A stretch of DNA of 64,000 nucleotides from positions 434,001-498,000 of the forward strand of contig NZ_CABVLM010000001.1 of NCBI RefSeq assembly GCF_902498845.1. Direction: 5' to 3'. This document shows positions 51,884-61,799 of this stretch, piece after piece. How positions within the stretch are numbered: position 1 is the first letter of the stretch; the number at the start of each line of letters is the position of its first letter. The position numbers and the translations under genes were made by a program. This stretch comes from Pseudoalteromonas rhizosphaerae (GTDB lineage: Bacteria; Pseudomonadota; Gammaproteobacteria; Enterobacterales; Alteromonadaceae). A model generated the notes under the pieces. It was not told where the DNA came from. It did not search any database and was given only the letters and a program-made list of their open reading frames with translations.

Positions 51884-53773
51884 ATGCAAAGCTCGCTAAA
51901 ATTTACCACTAAGGTAACTATCGCAGCATCTGTGGTATTAGTGTTGGTGCTGGGGTTATTTACCATCAATAACTTTATTTCAATGCGCTCACAAACGCAG
52001 CAGCAACTGTCTCTAATATTACAAGAAAGCTCTCAATCGGTTTCACAAAATATTGCTAATTGGCTCAATAATAAATTAGCAATCGTTCAGTCTGTAGCGA
52101 AAACGCATCAGCAAAATGACACTAAGGAATTAACTCTTAGCCAACTCAATAGCGCAGAAATGGCAGGTAAGTTTAAAAACACCTATATAGGCAAACCTGA
52201 TGGTACTTTTGTACTCAATGATCAAACAGTTGTATTACCTGCTGATTATGATGCCACAATCCGTCCTTGGTATAAGCTGGTAGAAAATAAAACCACCACA
52301 GCGTTTACGACTCCTTATATAGACGTAACCACCAATGAGCTAACTATTTCAGCGGTTGCGCCCATTTTAAATAATGGCCGTTTTAGTGGCGTCGCCGGCG
52401 CCGATATCGATATGCAAACCATCACTCAAATAGTCAACGAAATTGATTTTTTAGGTTTTGGTTATGGTTTTCTATTAGACAGTGACGGTCGCATTCTAAG
52501 CCATCCAGATATCAAATTAAACGATCAGAGTATGGCGAAGCTGTTTGGTAAAAACCTTGCTTTAAAAGCTGAGTTTGTGGAGCAAGAAATCGCTGGTATT
52601 GATCATCTTGTATCATTTACACATATCAAAGGTATTGAAAATGTAGATTGGTATTTAGGTGTGGTGATCAACAAAGATATTGCTTATTCATCAGTGGCTT
52701 CATTTAGAAATATGGCTGCGATATATATGTGTTTGGGAGTTATCGCGACGATATTAATGATGCAATTTTCATTGCGTTATTTGATGCGGCCTATGCAGCG
52801 TTTAAACGATGCAATTAAAGATATAGCCCAAGGTGAGGGGGATTTAACTCGTCGTTTAGAGATTGAAAACGATGACGAATTTGGTGAACTGTCAGGTTAC
52901 TTTAATGCCTTTATAGATAAAATTCATACCTCAATTGACCAAGTAAAAACGACCACGGTTGAACTTGAACGTTCAGTGGAAAGCTTAGTTGAGCAAACAG
53001 AGTCGACGCTAACGATGTACAGTGACCAAACTAAACGCACAGACAGCGTTGCAACAGCGATTAATCAGCTGTCATCAAGTGCGATTGAAATATCAAGCAG
53101 CGCAAGTCATGCATCAACCCTTGCTACTGATGCGAATACACAGTCAGTACAAAGTCAAAGTACGTTAAATGATAATATCAATGCCATTGGTGTGTTATCG
53201 CAAAATATGGAACAAGCACAACAAATTATTAGTAGTGTTGCTGAACACTCTGCAAGTATTGGTCAAGTACTCGAAGTTATTAAAGGAGTCAGCGAGCAAA
53301 CGAATTTACTTGCACTTAATGCCGCAATTGAAGCCGCTCGTGCCGGAGAGGCTGGTCGTGGGTTTGCCGTTGTTGCAGATGAAGTGCGCCAGTTAGCTCA
53401 CCGTACTCAGCAATCAACCCAAGAAATTGAAAATACCGTTAGCCAATTACAGCAAGGTTCAGGCAGTGCCGTTGCGGTTATGAAAGCCAGTTTAGTTGAA
53501 AGCGAAAATACTGTAAAACAAGCGCAAGCAGCCGGTGAGCAAATGGCAGGAGTAACCAAAGCTATAAAAGCAATTGATGATGTAAATCATAGTGTTGCAA
53601 ATGCGACCACTGAACAAAATCAGGTAATACACTCTTTAGATAATGATATTCATACAATTAGTGAGTTATCTCAACAAGGTCAGCTAAACTTAAATAACAC
53701 TTTAGCTGAGTGTACTCGTTTAAAACTGCAATTTGATGAACTTGAAAAAATGGTGCTACGTTTTAAAGTCTAA
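51884..53773 (+). CDS. methyl-accepting chemotaxis protein with dCACHE sensor
   Basis: A 629-residue inner-membrane chemoreceptor. TM1 lies near residues 10-30. The periplasmic dCACHE domain (about 35-275) includes [35 protein letters not shown] and [11 protein letters not shown]2 near 282-300 is followed by HAMP ([27 protein letters not shown]) and the cytoplasmic hairpin tip [35 protein letters not shown]. It signals to CheA/CheW. The pattern fits ligands such as amino acids or sugars. It follows the sugar transporter with a similar palindrome upstream. Confidence 0.95.
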   Translation: MQSSLKFTTKVTIAASVVLVLVLGLFTINNFISMRSQTQQQLSLILQESSQSVSQNIANWLNNKLAIVQSVAKTHQQNDTKELTLSQLNSAEMAGKFKNTYIGKPDGTFVLNDQTVVLPADYDATIRPWYKLVENKTTTAFTTPYIDVTTNELTISAVAPILNNGRFSGVAGADIDMQTITQIVNEIDFLGFGYGFLLDSDGRILSHPDIKLNDQSMAKLFGKNLALKAEFVEQEIAGIDHLVSFTHIKGIENVDWYLGVVINKDIAYSSVASFRNMAAIYMCLGVIATILMMQFSLRYLMRPMQRLNDAIKDIAQGEGDLTRRLEIENDDEFGELSGYFNAFIDKIHTSIDQVKTTTVELERSVESLVEQTESTLTMYSDQTKRTDSVATAINQLSSSAIEISSSASHASTLATDANTQSVQSQSTLNDNINAIGVLSQNMEQAQQIISSVAEHSASIGQVLEVIKGVSEQTNLLALNAAIEAARAGEAGRGFAVVADEVRQLAHRTQQSTQEIENTVSQLQQGSGSAVAVMKASLVESENTVKQAQAAGEQMAGVTKAIKAIDDVNHSVANATTEQNQVIHSLDNDIHTISELSQQGQLNLNNTLAECTRLKLQFDELEKMVLRFKV

Positions 53774-53883
53774 ATGCAATCAGCGATAACTAAAAAGATA
53801 AAATAAATGATGCCGGAATCACCTGTAAGCCAAGGATGAAGGGCTAAATAACGTTGTTTCCAGTGAACAGTAACAGGCCAATA

Positions 53884-54501
53884 ATGAATAATAGTCAGCT
53901 TATATATGTGTACGACCCAATGTGCAGTTGGTGTTGGGGTTTTCAAAAGTGCTGGCAAAAAATCCAAGACGCCTTAGCGAATGAAGTTGATATTATTTAT
54001 AAAGTAGGTGGCCTTGCTGCTGATTCCGAACAGCCAATGCCAGTAAGTATGCAACAGTTTTTACAACAAACTTGGCAGCGTATTGGCCAGCAAACCGGTG
54101 CTAAATTTAACTTTGATTTTTGGCAAAACTGTCAACCACGCCGCAGCACTTACCCTGCGTGTAGGGCGGTGATTGCAGCACGTTATTTTAATAAAGAGCG
54201 GGTTATGCTTGGTGCAATTCAGCAGGGTTATTATTTATCGGCACAAAACCCATCGGATCTTAATACACTCGTTAGCTGTGCACAGCAAATAGGTATTGCT
54301 GCTGATGAGTTTTTAGCTATATTGCAAAGTGAACAACTTGAACAGGCGTTTCAACAAGAGTTAGCGTATGTTCAGCAGTTACCTGTGCAGGGTTTTCCAT
54401 CGTTAGTTCTTTGTCATAAACAGCAGTACTTTGCTATCGCCGTAAACTATACCAACGCAAATGCTGTGCTCAGCACCATTCATCGTATACTTGCCGATTA
54501 A
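53884..54501 (+). CDS. DsbA-family protein (FrnE-like thioredoxin fold)
   Basis: A 205-residue thioredoxin-fold protein with an inserted helical domain. The start is ATG 53884 (MNNSQLIYVYDPMCSWCWG), with AGG 6 nt upstream; a TTG at 53854 would add 10 residues. CSWC at residues 14-17 is the redox motif. There is no signal peptide, so it is cytoplasmic, like the FrnE/2-hydroxychromene isomerase branch. VQGFPSLVL holds the cis-Pro region. Role in thiol redox is inferred from fold. Confidence 0.88.
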   Translation: MNNSQLIYVYDPMCSWCWGFQKCWQKIQDALANEVDIIYKVGGLAADSEQPMPVSMQQFLQQTWQRIGQQTGAKFNFDFWQNCQPRRSTYPACRAVIAARYFNKERVMLGAIQQGYYLSAQNPSDLNTLVSCAQQIGIAADEFLAILQSEQLEQAFQQELAYVQQLPVQGFPSLVLCHKQQYFAIAVNYTNANAVLSTIHRILAD

Positions 54502-54716
54502 TTTATTTAATCTCACTTCACTCATCATTAAAGCGTACACGCTTGTTAAATATTAAAAACTATTGCTTTATCTAACGTAAAAAGTTGTATTTATGGCAGT
54601 TGTCATAAAAAGGACTTTTTAGCGCAACACCTCTGTCATTTTTCACCTATAGAATCTCGTTCATTGATATTAAGCAACTAGCAAATCCGCTAATTTAACG
54701 AGTAAAGGTGTATGCG

Positions 54717-55469
54717 ATGAAAGGCGTTAAACCATTGATATTAGCTAGTATTGTAGCCATGAGTGCAACAGTGCAAGCAAATGATTTAAATAAGGTTATC
54801 GATAAAAGCAGTGAAATTAACCAATCAGCTGCGCAATCACAAACAAAAATAGACAAGATTGCAGACTCAATGCAGGGGCGTTTACAACAGTTTAAAACCC
54901 TCAATAAAGAAATTGATGGTTTAACGGTTTATAACGCACAACTAAGCAAACAGCTTAGTAACCAAATGAGTGAAATGGAAGCCATTAACTTATCTATGGA
55001 TCAAGTGTCTATTATTGAACGTCAAATTACCCCATTAATGCTACGCATGATCACAGGCCTTGAGCAATTTGTTGCTCTTGATGTGCCGTTTCTAACCGAT
55101 GAACGTGAAAAGCGTTTAGCGTCATTAAAAGACATGATGAACCGTGCTGACATTAATTCAAGTGAAAAATTCCGCCGTGTTTTAGAAGCGTACCAAGTTG
55201 AAGTTGATTACGGCCGTACCATCGAAGCCTATACCGCGTTATTAGATGTTGATGGTCAAGAGCGTGAAGTCGATTTCTTACGCATTGGTCGTTTAGAACT
55301 TATTTACCTTACTCGCGATGGTAAAAAAGCAGGCTCATGGGATACAACAAGCAAACAGTTTGTTGCCCTGGATGACTCAACAATCAGCCAAATTAGTAAA
55401 GGTTTACGTATTGCACGTAAGCAACTTGCCCCAGATATGTTAACACTGCCAGTACACGCTGCGGATTAA
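54717..55469 (+). CDS. DUF3450 periplasmic protein of the TonB2 system
   Basis: A 250-residue exported protein and first gene of a six-gene TonB energising operon. The start is ATG 54717, with AAAGG 8 nt upstream. Signal peptide MKGVKPLILASIVAMSATVQA, then a long coiled coil (residues about 25-110, Gln/Ser/Lys-rich heptads) and a compact C-terminal part. DUF3450 proteins regularly accompany TtpC-ExbB2-ExbD2-TonB2 sets in marine gammaproteobacteria; their exact job is unclear. The next gene starts 9 bp on. Confidence 0.9.
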   Translation: MKGVKPLILASIVAMSATVQANDLNKVIDKSSEINQSAAQSQTKIDKIADSMQGRLQQFKTLNKEIDGLTVYNAQLSKQLSNQMSEMEAINLSMDQVSIIERQITPLMLRMITGLEQFVALDVPFLTDEREKRLASLKDMMNRADINSSEKFRRVLEAYQVEVDYGRTIEAYTALLDVDGQEREVDFLRIGRLELIYLTRDGKKAGSWDTTSKQFVALDDSTISQISKGLRIARKQLAPDMLTLPVHAAD

Positions 55470-55478
55470 GAGGTTAAA

Positions 55479-56846
55479 ATGAAACTTTTTACAAAAATGA
55501 CCAAAATTGCTTTATTTGGTGCCACCCTTGGTTTTGCGGGCAACAGCTTTGCTGCTGAAGCAATGGATTTAGACTCGTTATTAAAAACACTTGAGCAAGG
55601 TAAAACACAGCAATCAGCACAAAATAAACAACGCGAGCAAGAATTTGCTGCACGTCAAAATGAACAAGTGCAAATGCTTAAAAACACTCAAGCAAAACGT
55701 AATCAAATGCTGGTTGAGTCTGAGCGTCTTGAAACACAGTTCGAAGAAAATGAAGTAAAACTTGCTAACCTAACCGATACATTATCTAAGCGTATGGGTT
55801 CATTGAAAGAACTTTTTGGTGTGCTGCAACAAGTGGCTGGCGATTCAAGTAATAAATTTGCAACGTCAGTAGTGTCTGCACAGCTACCTGGTCGTGGTGC
55901 TTTTATGGATGAATTGGCTCAAAAAATGGGCTCGACTTCTAAACTTGCATCAATCGAAGACATTGAAAAAGTATGGTTTGAACTGCAACGCGAAATGACT
56001 GAGCAAGGTAAAGTGTCACGTTTTACAACAGATGTAATTGTAGAAGGCGGCAACAAAGCTAAGCAAGAAGTTATGCGAGTGGGGGCTTTTAACTTAATTT
56101 CAGAAGGTAAGTATCTTGATTATAACACCAGCACTAATACGTTAAGCGAGCTTACCCGTCAGCCTGTTGGCCGTTACACCTCAACGGCGAATGATTTACA
56201 ACAAGCTAAATCAGGCACTGTACAATTTGCGCTTGACCCAACCGGTGGCTCTATCCTTGGTTTATTGGTACAAGCACCTGATACTTCAGAGCAAGTACAT
56301 CAAGGTGGTGCAGTAGGTTACGTTATTTTAGGTGTTGGCTTACTTGCTTTAATTATCGCTATTGAACGATTTGTTTCATTGATGCTAATGGGCAGCAAAA
56401 TCCGTCGTCAACTTAAAGACTCGGTGCCACGTGATGACAATCCACTTGGTCGTGTAATGAAAGTCAAAGATCAATACCCAGATGTAGCATACGACACCTT
56501 AGAGCTTAAATTAAGTGAAGCGATTTTACGTGAAATGCCAAAAATCACCCGCAACTTAACGCTCATTAAGATTATCTCGGTCGTTGCTCCATTGTTAGGT
56601 CTTCTTGGTACGGTAACCGGTATGATCAATACCTTCCAAGCAATCACCTTGTTTGGTACAGGTGACCCTAAATTAATGGCTGGTGGTATTTCACAAGCGC
56701 TTGTTACTACGGTACTTGGCTTAGTTGTGGCAATCCCAACAGTATTTTTATACACCTTATTGAATACCCGCTCTAAAAACTTGCTGCTTATTTTGCAAGA
56801 ACAAAGCGCAGGTATTATCGCTGAGCGTAGCGAAAAGGGAGCATAA
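55479..56846 (+). CDS. TtpC-like MotA/TolQ/ExbB proton channel protein with periplasmic N-domain
   Basis: A 455-residue fusion-like ExbB. After a signal (LFGATLGFAGNSFA), residues about 25-110 form a coiled coil and 110-270 a periplasmic domain. The ExbB core follows with TM segments near 285-305, 360-385 and 405-425: GYVILGVGLLALIIAIERFVSL, ISVVAPLLGLLGTVTGMINTF and ALVTTVLGLVVAIPTVFLYTLL. This architecture is that of TtpC in Vibrio TonB2 systems, which helps the complex reach across the envelope. The next gene is a second, short ExbB, 3 bp downstream. Confidence 0.93.
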   Translation: MKLFTKMTKIALFGATLGFAGNSFAAEAMDLDSLLKTLEQGKTQQSAQNKQREQEFAARQNEQVQMLKNTQAKRNQMLVESERLETQFEENEVKLANLTDTLSKRMGSLKELFGVLQQVAGDSSNKFATSVVSAQLPGRGAFMDELAQKMGSTSKLASIEDIEKVWFELQREMTEQGKVSRFTTDVIVEGGNKAKQEVMRVGAFNLISEGKYLDYNTSTNTLSELTRQPVGRYTSTANDLQQAKSGTVQFALDPTGGSILGLLVQAPDTSEQVHQGGAVGYVILGVGLLALIIAIERFVSLMLMGSKIRRQLKDSVPRDDNPLGRVMKVKDQYPDVAYDTLELKLSEAILREMPKITRNLTLIKIISVVAPLLGLLGTVTGMINTFQAITLFGTGDPKLMAGGISQALVTTVLGLVVAIPTVFLYTLLNTRSKNLLLILQEQSAGIIAERSEKGA

Positions 56847-56849
56847 CCC

Positions 56850-57377
56850 ATGGTGCTATTGATTGACTCAATCAATGCTATCCGTGATTTTCTCGACACT
56901 GGTGGCCAAGTTCTGTTGGTCATCGGAGTGTTAATCTTCGCGATGTGGTTATTGATACTCGAGCGATTTATTTATTTTTTTAATGGTTTTCGTAGTTACA
57001 AACATGCCATTAAAAGTAGTTGGACAGGGCGCGATGAGCGTAATAGCTGGAACGCTGAGCAAATCCGCCAAGCAACTATTTCACGCGCTGGGATGAAGTT
57101 AAACAACAACTTAGCGCTGATCAATGTGATGGTTGCCTTGTGTCCGCTGCTGGGGTTACTCGGTACGGTAACAGGTATGATAGAAGTGTTTGATGTGATG
57201 GCGATTACCGGAACGGGCAGTGCGCGTTCAATGGCATCAGGTGTGTCGAAAGCGACTATCCCGACAATGGCAGGCATGGTTGGTGCGTTATCTGGTGTAT
57301 TTGCTTCTACGTACTTACAACGCAAAGCAAAGCGCGAAGTAGCCCTACTTGAAGACAGCATGGTTTTAGACCATTAA
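56850..57377 (+). CDS. exbB: MotA/TolQ/ExbB proton channel family protein
   Basis: A 175-residue ExbB that forms the proton channel with ExbD and powers TonB. TM1 lies near 20-40 (LLVIGVLIFAMWLLILERFIYFF), with two further segments in ALINVMVALCPLLGLLGTVTGMIEVF and ATIPTMAGMVGALSGVFASTYL. The short cytoplasmic loop is typical of ExbB2. It sits in order between TtpC-like and ExbD genes, with 50 bp to the ExbD start. Confidence 0.94.
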   Translation: MVLLIDSINAIRDFLDTGGQVLLVIGVLIFAMWLLILERFIYFFNGFRSYKHAIKSSWTGRDERNSWNAEQIRQATISRAGMKLNNNLALINVMVALCPLLGLLGTVTGMIEVFDVMAITGTGSARSMASGVSKATIPTMAGMVGALSGVFASTYLQRKAKREVALLEDSMVLDH

Positions 57378-57427
57378 ACAACAATTTTTAGTATGTGGCG
57401 AAAGCCACATACAATCAGGAGAATAAA

Positions 57428-57838
57428 ATGAGAGCCCCATTAGGAAGCCTTTTTCAAGAAGATGAAGCTGAAGAAATAAACATGACCCCGATGCTTGATG
57501 TTGTGTTCATCATGCTTATTTTCTTCATTGTAACCGCCTCTTTTGTTAAAGAGTCAGGTATCGATGTAAATCGCCCAGAAGCGGCAACAGCCGTTAAGAA
57601 AGAGCGTGCAAATATTCTAGTTGCGATTTCAGATCAAGGTGAAATCTGGATCAATAAACGTCAAATAGATGTGCGTGCTGTGCAAGCAAACATTGAGCGT
57701 TTAAAAGCAGAAAATCCACAAGGTAGTGTCGTTATTCAGGCTGACAAAAAAGCCACTACAGATACCCTTATTAAAGTGATGGATGCAGCACGCGCCGCAG
57801 GTGTATTTGATGTGTCTATCGCGGCACAAGAAGCCTAA
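57428..57838 (+). CDS. exbD: biopolymer transporter ExbD
   Basis: A 136-residue ExbD. The start is ATG 57428 (MRAPLGSLFQEDEAEEINMTP), which has AGGAG upstream; an earlier ATG at 57395 is less likely. One TM segment covers about 21-43, MLDVVFIMLIFFIVTASFV, with the essential Asp (PMLDVVF) for proton translocation. The periplasmic domain follows. Part of the TonB2-type operon; TonB starts 10 bp after the stop. Confidence 0.94.
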   Translation: MRAPLGSLFQEDEAEEINMTPMLDVVFIMLIFFIVTASFVKESGIDVNRPEAATAVKKERANILVAISDQGEIWINKRQIDVRAVQANIERLKAENPQGSVVIQADKKATTDTLIKVMDAARAAGVFDVSIAAQEA

Positions 57839-57848
57839 GGAAGCCATA

Positions 57849-58454
57849 ATGCGTTATTTAGTAGCATTATTAGTTGCCGGTGTTGTGACCTTTATGTTGT
57901 TTTTGGGCATGCAAGCGCTTATCACCGGTGGTGAAGGGGCGATGACAGAGCCTGCTAAAGGTAATGTACTTGATTTTGTAAGGCTTAAAAAAGAAGAAAC
58001 AGTACAAAAGAAAGAACGTAAACCACAAAAGCCGCCAACGCCGAAAGAGCCACCACCGCCAATGGATTCACCGCAAATGCAAAATAGTGATCCAAATGCA
58101 GCAGCGTCTAACTTTGACTTTGGTGCCAGTGTGGATGCTGACGTGAGTCTCAGTGGCGGGTTAGCACTTGATTCAAGCGACGGTGAATACTTACCGATTG
58201 TTAAAGTTGCACCTGTTTACCCACGTCGAGCATTGTCACGGGGCATTGAAGGCTATGTGATTGTTGAGTTTACAGTGACTAAGCAAGGTACTGTTCGTGA
58301 TGCAAAGGTAGTAAAAGCTGAGCCTGAATCATTGTTTGATCAAGCAGCCATGGATGCCGCACTTAAATTTAAATATAAACCTCGCGTAGTAGACGGTGAA
58401 GCTGTTGAAGTTGCGGGTGTACAGAATAAAATTTCTTTCCAAATAAATGGTTAG
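57849..58454 (+). CDS. tonB: energy transducer TonB
   Basis: A 201-residue, short TonB2-type transducer. The start is ATG 57849 with AAGGA upstream. The N-terminal anchor is MRYLVALLVAGVVTFMLFLG. A Pro/Lys-rich stretch (RKPQKPPTPKEPPPPM) spans the periplasm, and the C-terminal domain PVYPRRALSRGIEGYVIVEF...GVQNKISFQI contacts TonB boxes. It would energise the several receptors in this window. The short linker is compatible with TtpC-like support. Confidence 0.95.
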   Translation: MRYLVALLVAGVVTFMLFLGMQALITGGEGAMTEPAKGNVLDFVRLKKEETVQKKERKPQKPPTPKEPPPPMDSPQMQNSDPNAAASNFDFGASVDADVSLSGGLALDSSDGEYLPIVKVAPVYPRRALSRGIEGYVIVEFTVTKQGTVRDAKVVKAEPESLFDQAAMDAALKFKYKPRVVDGEAVEVAGVQNKISFQING

Positions 58455-58487
58455 CACTGAATAAATGGATAGAGAAACGAGGCGATT

Positions 58488-59795
58488 ATGAAATTATTAA
58501 AAACAGCATTATTTTGCTCGTTAGCACTAAGTGCTAGTGTTGCTTTACCAAGCGTAGTAAGTATGTTGCCAGGTGTTAATTTAGCAACGGCCTATGCAGA
58601 GGAAGTAAAAACAAAGCGCGTGCCGGCACTGCGTGAAAAAGTATATAGCCAATTGGCTCGTGCGCAAAAGTTAGCTGATGATGGTGATGCAAAAGCGGGC
58701 CTTGCTGCGCTTGATAATATAAATGAACGTTCATCCAGTATGAACTCGTATGAAAAAGCCATGATGTATAATTTTTATGGTTTTATTTATTACAACGAGA
58801 ATGATTTACCGAAAGCGATCGCGTCGTTTGAAAAAGTCGTTGCTGAAGAAGAGATCCCTGAGTCTTTACGATTAAGTACCAGCTTTAGTTTAGCGCAGCT
58901 TGCAATGGCGAATAGCGATTACAACAAAGTGTTAGACTTTTTAGCGCAATGGGATGCAATCAACACTAAGCCTAAAACGGATGCTTACTATGTGCTTAAG
59001 TCGCAAGCTTACTATCAGCTAAAAGATTACCAAAATGGTATTGATAACATTAACTTGGCTATCGCGCAAAGTGATAGTGAAGGCAAACAGCCAAAAGAGA
59101 ACTGGTTAGTGTTACTGCGTGCTATGTATTATTCACTTAATCAAACTGAGAATGTAGTTGCTGTACTTGAACGTATGGTCAAACTTTACAATAAGCCTGA
59201 GTATTGGGTTCAGCTCGGTGGTATGTATGGCGAAACAGGTAAAGAAAAACAGCAGTTAGCAATACTCGAAGCCGCTTACCAGCAAGGTTTTTTGACTTCT
59301 AAATCAGACTTGCGTCAACTAGCACAAGTTTATTTATACAATGGTTTAGCTTTTAAAGCTGCCGATGTGATGAGTAAAGCTGTTGCATCTGGTATTGCGG
59401 AAAAGTCAGCTAAAAATTACGCATTTATTGCAGAAGCCATGATACAAGCAAAAGAAGATGAAAAATCTGTTAGTTATTTTGCAAAAGCAGCTGATCTTTC
59501 AAGCCATGGAAAGTACGAGCAACGTTTAGCCGAAGTGTATGTGAATCTTGAAAAGTATGAAGATGCAGCTGACGCAGCGCGTAAAGCGCTTGATAAAGGT
59601 TCACTAGATTTTGAATCAAATGCTTATGTTGCTTTAGGTATGGCGCAATATAGTTTACAAAACTTTGACGCGTCTATTTTAGCATTCGAACAAGCCGAAA
59701 AGCATAAAAAATCGCAGCGATTGGCTGAACAATGGATCAAATACGTGAAGCGTGAAAAATTGCATGCTGAAACATTACGCACCGCTTTGTTATAA
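58488..59795 (+). CDS. tetratricopeptide repeat protein of the TonB2 operon
   Basis: A 435-residue exported protein with a signal peptide (LFCSLALSASVALPSVVS) and many TPR helices. Clear units include YNFYGFIYYNENDLPKAIASFEKVV, YVLKSQAYYQLKDYQNGIDNINLAI and AYVALGMAQYSLQNFDASILAFEQA. It starts 33 bp after tonB and is last in the operon, ahead of a terminator. Such TPR proteins are regular members of TonB2 clusters and probably act as a periplasmic scaffold. Confidence 0.92.
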   Translation: MKLLKTALFCSLALSASVALPSVVSMLPGVNLATAYAEEVKTKRVPALREKVYSQLARAQKLADDGDAKAGLAALDNINERSSSMNSYEKAMMYNFYGFIYYNENDLPKAIASFEKVVAEEEIPESLRLSTSFSLAQLAMANSDYNKVLDFLAQWDAINTKPKTDAYYVLKSQAYYQLKDYQNGIDNINLAIAQSDSEGKQPKENWLVLLRAMYYSLNQTENVVAVLERMVKLYNKPEYWVQLGGMYGETGKEKQQLAILEAAYQQGFLTSKSDLRQLAQVYLYNGLAFKAADVMSKAVASGIAEKSAKNYAFIAEAMIQAKEDEKSVSYFAKAADLSSHGKYEQRLAEVYVNLEKYEDAADAARKALDKGSLDFESNAYVALGMAQYSLQNFDASILAFEQAEKHKKSQRLAEQWIKYVKREKLHAETLRTALL

Positions 59796-59870
59796 GTAAA
59801 TATGGCGTTAAAAAATGCCATTTTAACTTCAACGATTTTATTAAAAAACTCGTTTTATAATCGCAACACC

Positions 59871-59896
59871 AAAACCGCCTCAGGGCGGTTTTTTTC
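59871..59896 (+). terminator. terminator of the TonB operon
   Basis: Stem CCGCC / GGCGG (59875-59879 with 59884-59888), extended by A and T tracts, loop TCAG, ending in seven T. The 59796-60107 gap holds nothing else recognisable. Confidence 0.88.
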
Positions 59897-60107
59897 GTTC
59901 TAAATATTCCTAACAAATTGTTATTTAAATAAATTATATTGTCACTTTATGTTTATTAAAGTGTAACTGTATTGTCATACAGCTCCCGTATTGTAGTCCT
60001 CGTTCTAAAGCTCAAGTGACCTTAAAGCATGTTTTTCGTGTTTTAAAGTGACTTGAGTTTTACTTAATGCGCTAACAAAATAATTAAATACTTTAACGGA
60101 GTGAACA

Positions 60108-61727
60108 ATGAAATTATCTGGTTTATTTAAAGTCAGCCTTGTGGCTACTGCAATTACACTCGCTGGCTGTGGCGGTGGTGATATTAATGTTACACCTACA
60201 ACAGTTGATAACAGTGTAGATAATAGTGTAGACAACTCAGTGACTAACCCAGGTGGTGATAATGGTGGTGATACATTAAGTTGCGCTACATATACATTAG
60301 ATGGAGCTACATTTACAGGTGAAGCAGAAGGTGTTAACTGTGTTTACAGTCAAGCATTTGCAAGTAATGCGAAAGAAATTACCAGCTCTTTTGTTATCCC
60401 TGCATTAAGCAATGGCGGCGCACATGTATTTGAAGGTGCATTATTTATTGGTGATGATGTAGACACATCAACAGGCGCTACAATTGATGGCAATGGTCCT
60501 ACATTGTCTATTGAAGCTGGCGCGACGATAGCTTTTACTAAGCCTGAGAGTTTTATTCGTATTGCACGTGGTGCAAATATTGAAGCAATTGGTGAAGTAG
60601 ATAAGCCAATTATTTTCACAAGCATCAAAGAAGTTGATGGCGATGATGCAACAACCGCACAAATTGGTGATTGGGGTGGCGTTCAGGTAAATGGCCGAGG
60701 CCATTCTATCCGTTGTACGGCTGCGGCTGCGGCACAAGATATGTGTAACCACGCTGCTGAAGGTATTGTATCGTATTATGGTGGTAATGATCCGCAAGAT
60801 AGCAGCGGTATCCTTAAGCATATAGTTATAAAATATGCGGGTTTTGGTGTTGAAGGCGATGAGCTTAATGGTTTAACCCTTAATGCTGTAGGTTCAGGCA
60901 CAACGATTGATTACGTGCATGTTCATAATGGTTTTGATGATGGTATAGAGCTTTTTGGTGGTAGCGTTAACCTTAAACATATTGTTATTACTGATACAGG
61001 TGATGATGGTATTGATTGGGATGAAGGCTGGAAAGGCTATGGACAATTTATTCTTGTACGTTCAAATGAATATGGAAACCATGGCTTTGAAACAGATGGC
61101 GCTAAGGTAGATCCATTATCAGCAGATGCACAAGATTTAGTAACAACTGTTTCTAATCCAACAATTGCTAATGCAACGGTTGTAACTACTGGCGACCAAG
61201 GTGCTGAAGGGCGTCGTACTGGTGCTGGTATGGAAATGAAAGAATGGGGTAAAGCGCAATTAGCGAATATGCTATTTGTAAACTCTTCATCTGTAGATGG
61301 TGCTGGTTGTCTTGATTTATATAATGAAAAAGACCAATCAGGGGATGCTGGTGTGCATGCGAATGCAAATAATGGCGATATCGCATTTATGAGCTCAATA
61401 TTTGCGTGTGGTAAGAATTTTGAAGACGTAAATACACCTTTAACTGGCGCATTAGCAAGTTTTGATATTGCTTCTTGGTTTACTGGTGGCGAGAATAACC
61501 AGTTAATTGGTTTTGCTGATTTTGCAAATGTACTTGGTGCTGATGGTGTTTCAACAGCTGCAACTATTACTGATTCACAAGGCACTGCAGTAGCTACAAC
61601 AGCTAAAGACATGAGTGAAGTTAACTCTTTCTTTACTAACGCAGGCTATATTGGTGCACTTAAAGACGGTGAATCAAGTGAGTGGGCTGATTTTGTTGCC
61701 GCATCTTTACAACGCGCTAGTAATTAA
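60108..61727 (+). CDS. Gly/Asp-rich lipoprotein paired with a TonB receptor
   Basis: A 539-residue lipoprotein: MKLSGLFKVSLVATAITLAGC puts the lipidated Cys at 21. A low-complexity linker follows, with VDNS three times in tandem and GGDNGGD. The body is rich in Gly, Asp, Ala and Val, with FDDGIELFGGSVNLKHIVITDTGDDGIDWDEGW, which reads like parallel beta-helix coils. Members of this unnamed group often precede TonB receptors in Alteromonadales. The function is unknown; a surface-exposed binding partner is plausible. A terminator lies between it and the receptor, so read-through or separate starts are needed. Confidence 0.8.
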   Translation: MKLSGLFKVSLVATAITLAGCGGGDINVTPTTVDNSVDNSVDNSVTNPGGDNGGDTLSCATYTLDGATFTGEAEGVNCVYSQAFASNAKEITSSFVIPALSNGGAHVFEGALFIGDDVDTSTGATIDGNGPTLSIEAGATIAFTKPESFIRIARGANIEAIGEVDKPIIFTSIKEVDGDDATTAQIGDWGGVQVNGRGHSIRCTAAAAAQDMCNHAAEGIVSYYGGNDPQDSSGILKHIVIKYAGFGVEGDELNGLTLNAVGSGTTIDYVHVHNGFDDGIELFGGSVNLKHIVITDTGDDGIDWDEGWKGYGQFILVRSNEYGNHGFETDGAKVDPLSADAQDLVTTVSNPTIANATVVTTGDQGAEGRRTGAGMEMKEWGKAQLANMLFVNSSSVDGAGCLDLYNEKDQSGDAGVHANANNGDIAFMSSIFACGKNFEDVNTPLTGALASFDIASWFTGGENNQLIGFADFANVLGADGVSTAATITDSQGTAVATTAKDMSEVNSFFTNAGYIGALKDGESSEWADFVAASLQRASN

Positions 61728-61747
61728 TCTAGACCGGCTCTAATGAT

Positions 61748-61769
61748 AAGGCGCTACGGCGCCTTTTTT
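61748..61769 (+). terminator. terminator between lipoprotein and TonB receptor
   Basis: Stem AAGGCGC / GCGCCTT with tetraloop TACG and six T (61764-61769). It is only 30 bp before the receptor start, so it could also attenuate receptor expression. Confidence 0.85.
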
Positions 61770-61799
61770 AAGGGAATTTTAGGTTTAGAGGATATAAAT

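Noticed and set aside
61037-61612. 191-residue leftward ORF inside the lipoprotein gene
   Set aside because: It is antisense to a long, well-supported gene with signal peptide and ribosome site; its sequence is the biased mirror of that gene.
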